In this document: piece after piece, positions 7,152 to 13,598 of the stretch | Layout: every line of letters starts with the position of its first letter | Numbering within the stretch: the stretch's first letter is position 1 | Source of the DNA: an uncultured Lachnospiraceae bacterium | GTDB lineage: Bacteria; Bacillota_A; Clostridia; Lachnospirales; Lachnospiraceae | Length of the DNA: 16,007 bases | Direction of reading: 5' to 3' | Assembly (NCBI GenBank): GCA_910585855.1 | Contig: CAJUGZ010000067.1 | Coordinates: forward strand, 1-16,007 | Translations under genes and position numbers: made by a program | The notes under the pieces: model-generated | Told to the model about the DNA's origin: nothing | Seen by the model: only the letters and a program-made list of their open reading frames with translations | The model's database searches: none

Positions 7152-8091
7152 TTTTTTCCCCTCCTTCCGTTGTAATTTTCATATAAATTGATTCCAAATT
7201 GTCTTTTTTTCTTCCAAATGAAATCACAGGTATCTGTTTTTCCACCAACTCCTGTAAAAGATAAGCCTCTTCCTTTGCATCTCCTTCAAAAATAATCTGA
7301 AACTCATTTCCCGAAATCGCTAATGTCTTGACCAGCGGATGTGCCCGTAAAAATGCAACCGTTTCCTCCTGCCTTTTTAAAATATGAATGATAAGCGGAT
7401 TCATGGTATTGACAGAGGAAACAATCTCTTTAATACTGCCCTGCAAAATCATTTCTCCCTTTTGAATAATCCCAATCGAACTGCACATCTCAGAAAGTTC
7501 CGATAAAATATGAGAACTGATTAAAATAGTCTTTCCATTCATCGCTAGTTCCATTAAAACATTTTTCATCGCCACCCTAGAACTTGGATCTAAACCAGAT
7601 GCTGGTTCATCTAAAATCAATATTTTAGGATTGTGTACCAATGCTCTTGCCAAGCAAAGCCGCTGCTGCATCCCTCTTGAAAGTGCATCTACATATTGAT
7701 TTTCCTTTTCTTCCAATCCCACAATTTCTAACAGTTCCAAACTAAGTTCCCTAACTTCTCTTCCAATCAGTCCATAGGTGGATGCATAAAATTCCATATA
7801 TTCCATTACTTTTAAATTGTCATACACACCAAAATAGTCTGGCACATAACCAATATTTTCTTTTAAAGCAACCAAATCCTTTGTGATATCCACCTGATCC
7901 AAAAAAATCTGCCCTGTATCTGCCCGCAGCAACCCTGCAATAATTTTTATAGTCGTAGTCTTTCCGGCACCGTTTGGACCAACAAATCCAAACAGTTCAC
8001 CTTCTTTCATTTCCATATTCAAACCATTCAGGGCACGAAATTTTCCATAATTTTTTGTTAGATTCCGAACTTCAAGCCATTGTTCGCTCAT
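7144..8091 (-). CDS. ABC transporter ATP-binding protein
   Basis: ATPase subunit, 315 residues, one nucleotide-binding domain at about 6-225. Motifs: Walker A GPNGAGKTT (38-46), signature LSRGMQQR, Walker B ILILDEP with ASGLDP D-loop, and the switch histidine in LISSHILSE. The Q-loop position reads IGYVPDYFGVYDNL with Asp (D85) where Gln is usual. This VPD/MPDxFGVYD form occurs in a subgroup of ABC-2 exporters. The last 90 residues are a beta-rich C-terminal extension of the drug/lipid-exporter type. It follows the large envelope gene by 13 bp, has a G-rich ribosome site (GGGGGCAGGG) and overlaps the permease gene. It is expected to power export of an unknown, probably envelope-related, substrate. 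Confidence 0.93.
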   Translation of the reverse strand: MSEQWLEVRNLTKNYGKFRALNGLNMEMKEGELFGFVGPNGAGKTTTIKIIAGLLRADTGQIFLDQVDITKDLVALKENIGYVPDYFGVYDNLKVMEYMEFYASTYGLIGREVRELSLELLEIVGLEEKENQYVDALSRGMQQRLCLARALVHNPKILILDEPASGLDPSSRVAMKNVLMELAMNGKTILISSHILSELSEMCSSIGIIQKGEMILQGSIKEIVSSVNTMNPLIIHILKRQEETVAFLRAHPLVKTLAISGNEFQIIFEGDAKEEAYLLQELVEKQIPVISFGRKKDNLESIYMKITTEGGEKSD

Positions 8092-8104
8092 TTTCCCTGC
8101 CCCC

Positions 8105-10936
8105 TTATCTTTTCTTTACTACACAGATTCTAGGCAGACAGATTTTACGATCCGTTCCATAATTTAGTGTATCAGAAATATACTGTACCGTTAAATAATT
8201 TCCTGCCATATCGACGTCAATATAAGGCTGAAGACGCTCTTTTTGAAATATTTTGGCATCTCCTTCCATTCGCTCAAAAATCTGATTCTCTTGATTTAAG
8301 AAATAACAGTTTCCGCTAAACTGCTGATAACGGCGGCTTTCCTCCTCTACTATCGTATCTACAAAAATAACCTGCCATAAATCCTCTGCACTGCCTAAAT
8401 TATAACGAAGCTGTACGGATGTACTTGCTGTAGAATTCAGCCAGCCGTCATAGTCTGCTTCATTGCTGACACTTACACTGTCTTCATCTAAAAAGATATA
8501 TTCCAGCGTAATTTCTTTTTCTAACTGCAGCACAGGATACGTAATTTCTCCTGGTTCTTTTGGAAGATACAAAACAGAAAGATTGGTAATACCATTCTGT
8601 TCATAAAAACAATTTTCTAACTGCTGTATCGACACAGCTTTTCCAATTATTGCCGGGCAGCTCTGCATCGTTACACGATTAAATAAAAGAATTTCTCCCT
8701 GATAAGGAAGTTCTTTATTCTGTAAAAAATTAATCTGCACTAAATCCTCTTTTGCCGTTATTGTATATTCATAGATTACACCAGCTCTCTCTTCAGAAGG
8801 CAGCACAGGTTCCTCCCATTCTTTTGATTCTAATTGCTCTACAATAGACGGGCCGCCCTGTGATAACAGTATCTCTTCATAGTTCATTCTTACTTCTTCC
8901 ATAGTACTTCCAATCCATACTGCCTCGTCAACCGGAATCTCTTCTTTTTCCTGTTTGACTTGAATTCGATGAAAACGGACATTTTGAGTCAGCAAAGTAA
9001 CTCCCTGCATAGGATATGCAGTTTCTGTCTGCCAATTCGGATCGTCTTCCGTATCAAATCCAATTAAAATACCACTGTCTAAATCAATTTTTATCTCCTG
9101 CAGATAATATTTTAACGCTCTTAATTTTTCCAAATCCTGCTGGGAAGCGGTCTGTACCGTATGGGTATCATTGGAAATATTTAACATACGATATGCCACT
9201 TTTCCGTCTACATCTCCAATATAAACAATACTTTCCTTTCCGTCTACCTTTACTTTTTCTCCCGCTTTCAGATCCCCCAACAAAATCGCTTTTTCTCTTG
9301 TCAGTAAAATCACATCTGAAAGCGGTTTTCCCGACTGATTTTCTACTGTTCCTGTAATCGTATCGGTTAAAAAAGTTAAATCATCAGAAAATCCCCATAC
9401 TTCTTTTAATGGCTCATATCGCTGAATAGAAAAATATTCTGCCGAAAATGGAGCAGACTTTTCAACCGTTACCGCCGTATAATCTTTATGAAAAAAAAGC
9501 CCTGCCTGATATTGCGTAAGTGCAGTATCTGTATTAATATTTTCATAGTAATAATAATTTCCGTCCGAAATCGGTCTTACTTGATAGCGATTATCAATTC
9601 CCATATAAAAAGCTTTATGAAACGGTGCCCGCAGAGCAAAACGGGTTTCCTCTTTTCGTTGTCCGTCCTGTATCTGATAAATCGTAACATATTGTACAAA
9701 CGGAGTACGAAACCGAGTTGGATAGCTGATAAAAAAAATCAGACAGGAAAAAAACAATGCCAGCAGGCAAATCCATCTGCCTGTCAGTCCCGTTTTATCC
9801 TGCTTTTTTAGATAGAGATAAAGAACCGGACCTGCCAAAATCAAATAAACAATTAAAATCAAGACATAGACCGCCATATTGGGCATCCGCTTTCGAATAC
9901 TGCTCTTTAGCATCTCGCTTCCCCTGTCATACTCTTTCGAACCCTCATAATAATGATCCCGTTCCACAATATCTGCTACCAGATCTGCCTGACAGAGCCG
10001 CCCCAATACAGCTGGTGCTAACCCTGTATTCTCCGACATATACTCCATCATATTGATTTGATCCGAATCAATCCAGACATAAGCCTTTCTGCCTTTCTCC
10101 AATGTTTTTATCTGCATCCAAAAGATAGGTCTTAATTCCACCGGATCGGATACTTGATCCGAAGATTCCATCCACAAAGTATCGTTTTCTATCTCCAATA
10201 CCAAAATGCCGCCCTCATTTGCCCAATTCTCCAATGCTGCCTTTTGTGCTTCCGACAATCGAATATAGGAGTCAGTATCTAACACAATCAGATCTAAACT
10301 GTCCATTCCCTCTGGATAAATCGTAAAATCCTCTGTTTTTAACTGAAATGCCCGAGTGGTTACATAGGGAAAATTGTTGATCATCTCATCCCCAATCTGC
10401 TGTGCCTGAAAGGAAAGATAAGCATTTTCTATCGTACTTGCCACACCTACATACAATTCTGTAAATTGCCCGGAAGGCGTAGTAATCCGCTGTTCACAGG
10501 AAGCATAGGTTTCTCCGTCCTGTCCGATTACCTGAATCGAAAGCAGGGTATCATTGGCTGTCAGCGGAAAATCTGCCCGAACTATTGTTTTTTTTCCCGC
10601 ATCTACGGCAACCGGATACTCATAAGCATAGTTTTTTTCTCCATTTTGCATCGGCACAACCAGTTTTACCACACCTTCAAAATTTACAGAAGAAGTCACC
10701 TCAATAAAAGCCGGAGTCATACGTCCAAATTTTCCATATCCCTCATAGCCTAATACGGCAGAAACCGTAATATTTTTATTTACTTCTCCTGCTCCCATTA
10801 CCTGCCCCTGAAAAAATAAAGCAGCAAAACAAAACAGTATACTGCATACAATCAGTATGGTATGTACTGCCCATATCCGACCTACTGTTTTCTTTTTTCG
10901 ATTTATTTTTTTCTTTTTCAGCTTTCTCACCTCCAT
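8105..10936 (-). CDS. Large membrane-anchored envelope protein of an ABC export operon
   Basis: About 940 residues, not assignable to a named protein. Numbered from the ATG at 10936: a Lys/Arg-rich N-terminus is followed by a signal-anchor at about 20-43. Next come a beta-rich domain to about 150 and an alpha/beta part with LDLIVLDTDSYIRLSEAQ then LENWANEGGILVLE (GATase-like fold, as in DUF4350/GldG-type exporter partners). Two membrane helices follow at about 354-375 and 383-404, then some 530 residues of beta-rich, probably extracytoplasmic sequence. It heads the operon with the ATPase and permease, so it may recognise or guide the substrate. The start is uncertain. The ATG at 10936 has no ribosome site, while a near-perfect GGAGGTGA sits inside the first codons 8 nt before an in-frame CTG at 10921. 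A longer reading from 10990 runs into the repeat and is rejected. Confidence 0.8.
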   Translation of the reverse strand: MEVRKLKKKKINRKKKTVGRIWAVHTILIVCSILFCFAALFFQGQVMGAGEVNKNITVSAVLGYEGYGKFGRMTPAFIEVTSSVNFEGVVKLVVPMQNGEKNYAYEYPVAVDAGKKTIVRADFPLTANDTLLSIQVIGQDGETYASCEQRITTPSGQFTELYVGVASTIENAYLSFQAQQIGDEMINNFPYVTTRAFQLKTEDFTIYPEGMDSLDLIVLDTDSYIRLSEAQKAALENWANEGGILVLEIENDTLWMESSDQVSDPVELRPIFWMQIKTLEKGRKAYVWIDSDQINMMEYMSENTGLAPAVLGRLCQADLVADIVERDHYYEGSKEYDRGSEMLKSSIRKRMPNMAVYVLILIVYLILAGPVLYLYLKKQDKTGLTGRWICLLALFFSCLIFFISYPTRFRTPFVQYVTIYQIQDGQRKEETRFALRAPFHKAFYMGIDNRYQVRPISDGNYYYYENINTDTALTQYQAGLFFHKDYTAVTVEKSAPFSAEYFSIQRYEPLKEVWGFSDDLTFLTDTITGTVENQSGKPLSDVILLTREKAILLGDLKAGEKVKVDGKESIVYIGDVDGKVAYRMLNISNDTHTVQTASQQDLEKLRALKYYLQEIKIDLDSGILIGFDTEDDPNWQTETAYPMQGVTLLTQNVRFHRIQVKQEKEEIPVDEAVWIGSTMEEVRMNYEEILLSQGGPSIVEQLESKEWEEPVLPSEERAGVIYEYTITAKEDLVQINFLQNKELPYQGEILLFNRVTMQSCPAIIGKAVSIQQLENCFYEQNGITNLSVLYLPKEPGEITYPVLQLEKEITLEYIFLDEDSVSVSNEADYDGWLNSTASTSVQLRYNLGSAEDLWQVIFVDTIVEEESRRYQQFSGNCYFLNQENQIFERMEGDAKIFQKERLQPYIDVDMAGNYLTVQYISDTLNYGTDRKICLPRICVVKKR
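10927..10934 (-). promoter_or_regulatory. Strong Shine-Dalgarno that points to a CTG start at 10921
   Basis: GGAGGTGA (10934 to 10927 on the minus strand) is an almost ideal anti-16S match. Eight bases after GGAGG comes CTG (10921-10919), in frame with the large envelope protein. No ATG, GTG or TTG lies at suitable distance downstream; the in-frame GTG is inside the site itself and the ATG overlaps its first base. Either CTG is used, or the ATG is read from a leader without a site. Confidence 0.5.
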
Positions 10937-10950
10937 TCTATTTAATAAAA

Positions 10951-11283
10951 GGACGCCAGATTGGGGGAAGGGTTGGAAATAGCTGCTCACATCTCCAAAA
11001 CGTAAGAAGATCTAAGGCTTCTGCAGCAACACACATCCAACCGAACAGACCGGTGCGCAATTCGCCCGCATGGCAGGCGAAACTTCGATCACTTAAGAAA
11101 AGATTCTACCAACCAAAAGATACCATATTCCCTGAAAGCGGGCTAAACACGCACCTTTTTTTTGCATACACTGCTAAAACGCAGCATATGCAAAAAAATC
11201 CTAGATTTTCGGGGGCAGAAGCCTAAGATCTTCTAACATTTCTCCGAACAGCAGCCATTTCTCAACCCTTCCCCCAATCCGGC
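10951..11283. repeat. 330-bp giant imperfect palindrome, repeat copy C2
   Basis: The left arm (10955-11024) and right arm (11215-11283) are about 70 nt each and complementary along most of their length. Exact runs include 17 bp (10959-10975 with 11263-11279), 9 bp (11005-11013 with 11226-11234) and 10 bp (11015-11024 with 11215-11224). The left end begins GGACGCCAGATT. The 190-nt interior holds smaller palindromes: GGTGCG/CGCACC (11052-11057, 11150-11155), TTCGCC/GGCGAA (11061-11066, 11076-11081), and a strong one at 11157-11198. Arm blocks also occur at 1-84. It ends 15 bp before the start region of the large envelope gene, so it may lie in that mRNA's leader. No open frame of note is inside. 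Confidence 0.82.
11157..11198. repeat. Nested hairpin inside C2
   Basis: TTTTTTTGCATA (11157-11168) pairs perfectly with TATGCAAAAAAA (11187-11198), and inside it CTGC (11171-11174) pairs with GCAG (11181-11184) around TAAAAC. The T-run is within the stem on both strands, so this is not a standard intrinsic terminator. It could be a stem-loop of a structured RNA or a cruciform centre. Confidence 0.7.
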
Positions 11284-11339
11284 TGATTTTCCCGACCAGA
11301 ACATCTATATAAATACCATCCGATATGTTTTCGTCTGGA
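11284..11339. other. Spacer between C2 and the tandem array, with a hairpin
   Basis: CCAGAACAT (11296-11304) can pair with ATGTT...TCTGG (11325-11329 and 11334-11338), with TTTCG-type bases bulged. No gene, promoter or known motif is evident in this spacer. Together with C2, the 89-bp array and C3 it makes up the 780-bp gene-free region 10937-11715. Confidence 0.4.
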
Positions 11340-11600
11340 GTACAACTACTTTTTTAGTTTAAAATATACAGCGGAAAGACGAATGACACTCTATGCAGGA
11401 TTATCATTCCCATTAGTACTTCGCACTACAGCAGGTATTTTTCCAGTTTGGAATATACAGCCGAATAACAAATGACACTCTATGCAGGGTTATTATTCCC
11501 GTTAGCACTTCGCACTACAACAGATATTTTTTCGGTTTGGAATACACAGCCGAAAGCCGAAGGGGGCTCTATGCAGGGTCATCATTTCCCGTCGGCACTT
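11340..11600. repeat. Tandem repeat of exact 89-bp period, about three units
   Basis: The marker CTCTATGCAGG starts at 11389, 11478 and 11567, and the GTTT of the T-rich segment falls at the same 89-bp spacing (11357, 11446, 11535). Each unit reads roughly T-run, GTTTGGAATATACAGCCGA, variable, ACTCTATGCAGGGTTATTATTCCCGTTAGCACTT, CGCACTACA. In unit 1 the marker sits in the loop of a GAATGA/TCATTC stem (11381-11386, 11404-11409); in unit 2 the flanks are GAATAAC and GTTATT. The third unit merges into repeat C3, whose core shares the same CTATGCAGGGTCATCATTTCCCGT segment. Units are diverged, so the array is not recent. Confidence 0.8.
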
Positions 11601-11696
11601 AGACGCTGTGTTTTAGCGTCTTAGTGTCCGCTACGAGGAAATGCTAAGCGAAAGCGGGCCCGGAATAGAGTTCCCTTCTGCTTTCGGCGTCCCCCC
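11549..11696. repeat. Structured palindromic repeat, copy C3
   Basis: The outer stem is 24 nt: 11549-11572 pairs with 11665-11688 with 21 Watson-Crick pairs, two G-U and one mismatch. Inside, CACTTAGACGCT pairs with AGCGTCTTAGTG (one mismatch), and a small hairpin carries loop GAAA (11650-11653) closed by GC/GC, where copy C1 has GCAA. The right end GGCGTCCCC matches that of C1 (4382-4390). It begins about 20 bp after the sensor-kinase stop codon on the minus strand and could act as a mRNA 3' structure, though no T-run follows the stem. Confidence 0.8.
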
Positions 11697-11715
11697 TCTC
11701 AACAAATCTTAAATA

Positions 11716-12891
11716 TCAAGCATCTTTCTCCTGTGCCTGAAATACTTTATTTAATACAACTTCAAATTCTGTTCCGTCTAAACTGCTTTTTACGGATATT
11801 TTCCCGTGGTGCATATCTACAATATTTTTTACAATCGCAAGCCCCAATCCTGTCCCGCCGGTATTTTCGGAACGGGACTGTTCTACCCGGTAGAATTTAT
11901 TAAAGATTAAATCCAAATCCTTCTGTGGAATAATATAGCCATAATTAATGACTTTTGCAATAACTTGTTCCTGTATCTCTTCTACTTCTACACGAATGAC
12001 TTTGCCCTCTGATCCGTATTTTATGGCATTATTGATTAAATTATCAAATAATCTTGCCAGCAGATTGCCATCTCCGTCTAATATCACAGAGGGCTGATTG
12101 GAGATAAATTCTTCGGTCAGACCATGATTTTCAAAGCTAGGATAAAAATCATCCAAAAGCTGATTTAACAACATCACTAAATCCACTTTTTCCACTTTCA
12201 TTGCAATTCTTCCATAGTTTAGCTTTGTAAAACTAAATAGGTCTTCAATTAATTTTTCTAGGCGTTTTGCTTTTTGATATACGATATCAATATAGCGTTT
12301 CTGCACTGTTTTTTCTAACTGATCATCGGCGGATAAAAATCCCATATAGCCAATAATAGAAGTAAGGGGGGTACGCAGATCATGAGCAACATTTGTAATC
12401 AGTTCATTTTTGGTACGCTCTGCAATTCTCTCTTTTTCCATTAGATCTTTTAGTTTTCCTGTCATATCATTTAGACTATTGGCAATATAGGTCAATTCAT
12501 CTTCTCCTTTTGGTTCAATTATAGTTTCCAAATCTCCATCTGCAATCTGATAAATGCCTTTTGTGATTTCATTGACATATTGGATTACAGAATCCATCTG
12601 CAGCAAAAATGAGGCAAGAAAGATGACTACTCCGACCAATGCCAATACCAGAAACTGGATGCCTTGCGTCCGCATCTCTTCGGTATAGGGCAGCACCCGC
12701 TCACTGGTAAGTCCTAATATTTCCCAGATAAAATCAATATTCAGCCATAAGATGCCTACCACTGCTGCAGTAATCAATACACTGACGATTCCGTAATAGA
12801 GAATTCGCAGACGCAGATTTTTCATGCCCATTTTCATCAGAACCCGTTTATTTAATTCCATTGCGCCTTGACTGATTTTTTTAGCGTTCAA
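11716..12891 (-). CDS. VanS-like membrane sensor histidine kinase
   Basis: Membrane sensor kinase, 391 residues. Two membrane helices (about 31-51 and 78-97) enclose only some 25 outside residues, so it has a very small sensing loop. A HAMP-like segment follows (about 98-152), then the HisKA dimer domain with phospho-accepting H170 in NVAHDLRTPLTSI. The HATPase domain has the N-box LFDNLINNAIKYG and GGTGLGLAIVKNI. The G1 motif reads NYGYIIP instead of DxGxGI, as in VanS-type kinases. It partners the response regulator just upstream in the same operon. The start may be TTG at 12891, with AGGA seven bases before and an 11-bp overlap with the regulator gene, or ATG at 12858. The signal is unknown. 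There are no glycopeptide-resistance genes here, so a vancomycin role is not implied. Confidence 0.92.
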   Translation of the reverse strand: MNAKKISQGAMELNKRVLMKMGMKNLRLRILYYGIVSVLITAAVVGILWLNIDFIWEILGLTSERVLPYTEEMRTQGIQFLVLALVGVVIFLASFLLQMDSVIQYVNEITKGIYQIADGDLETIIEPKGEDELTYIANSLNDMTGKLKDLMEKERIAERTKNELITNVAHDLRTPLTSIIGYMGFLSADDQLEKTVQKRYIDIVYQKAKRLEKLIEDLFSFTKLNYGRIAMKVEKVDLVMLLNQLLDDFYPSFENHGLTEEFISNQPSVILDGDGNLLARLFDNLINNAIKYGSEGKVIRVEVEEIQEQVIAKVINYGYIIPQKDLDLIFNKFYRVEQSRSENTGGTGLGLAIVKNIVDMHHGKISVKSSLDGTEFEVVLNKVFQAQEKDA

Positions 12892-13582
12892 TCTTATATC
12901 CTACTCCCCATACCGTGGTTATAATTTTTGTTGCTCTGGTATCCTCCTTCAGCTTTCCACGAAGCCTTCGGATATGTACCATTACCGTATTGTTTGCTTC
13001 ATATACTTTTTCGTTCCATACATTTTCAAAAATCTCATCAGTACTAAATACTTTTCCGGGATTTGATGCCAAAAGATATAAAATGTCAAATTCGATTGGC
13101 GTTAATTTGATTTCCTCTCCATATACTACTACTCGATGATTTTCCCGATTGATTTCTAATCCGTGAATTCGAATTTCATTTTCGTCCTTATCCGGCTGAT
13201 TATTTGGATTTAGCTGGGTATAGCGGCGAAGCTGTGATTTTACTCTTGCTGTTAATTCTAATGGATTAAACGGCTTGGTTACATAGTCATCTGCTCCTGT
13301 ACTTAATCCTAAAATTTTATCTAAATCGGTTGATTTTGCACTGAGCATAATAATCGGAATATTATTATGCTCCCGAATTTTTTTACACATTTCTAACCCG
13401 TCCATCTCCGGCATCATAATATCTAATAAAGCAAGATCAATCGGTATTTTTTCTAAAATACTCAGTCCTTCCATAGCAGAATATGCCTTATGCACTTTAT
13501 AGCCGTCACTTACCAAATATAACTCTACCAGTTCTGCAATTTCTTTTTCATCATCTACAACCAGAATATTAATATCTGTCAT
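12881..13582 (-). CDS. OmpR/VanR-like response regulator
   Basis: DNA-binding response regulator of 233 residues. The receiver domain (about 1-120) has the acidic pocket D10/D11, phospho-acceptor D54 in LALLDIMMPEMDGLEM, S81 and K103 in YVTKPFNPLEL. The C-terminal winged helix (about 135-231) contains LTPIEFDILYLLASNPGKVF, then the recognition region NNTVMVHIRRLRGKL and the wing TVWGVGYKI. The overall pattern resembles VanR. The ATG at 13582 has GGGG upstream, and the gene starts only 16 bp after ppk ends, so all three genes are probably co-transcribed. The overlapping downstream gene is its sensor kinase. Targets are not visible; no repeated operator stands out. Confidence 0.93.
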   Translation of the reverse strand: MTDINILVVDDEKEIAELVELYLVSDGYKVHKAYSAMEGLSILEKIPIDLALLDIMMPEMDGLEMCKKIREHNNIPIIMLSAKSTDLDKILGLSTGADDYVTKPFNPLELTARVKSQLRRYTQLNPNNQPDKDENEIRIHGLEINRENHRVVVYGEEIKLTPIEFDILYLLASNPGKVFSTDEIFENVWNEKVYEANNTVMVHIRRLRGKLKEDTRATKIITTVWGVGYKIER

Positions 13583-13598
13583 TTATTCACTTACCCCT

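Noticed and set aside
10937..10990. Upstream extension of the large envelope protein to 10990
   Set aside because: The extra 18 codons read through the arm of palindrome C2, have no ribosome site and precede the lysine-rich signal-anchor typical of the true N-terminus.
11157..11198. Intrinsic terminator
   Set aside because: The T-run is base-paired within the stem on both strands instead of following it.
11340..11600. Regularly spaced repeats as a CRISPR array
   Set aside because: Period is 89 bp, units are similar along most of their length with no unique spacers between short identical repeats, and no cas genes are near.
10951..11696. Insertion sequence or transposon remnant
   Set aside because: No transposase-like frame on either strand and no clear target-site duplication; MITE origin remains possible but unproven.
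11716..13582. Glycopeptide-resistance VanRS
   Set aside because: No vanHAX, vanY or D-Ala ligase genes in the window; similarity is at family level only.
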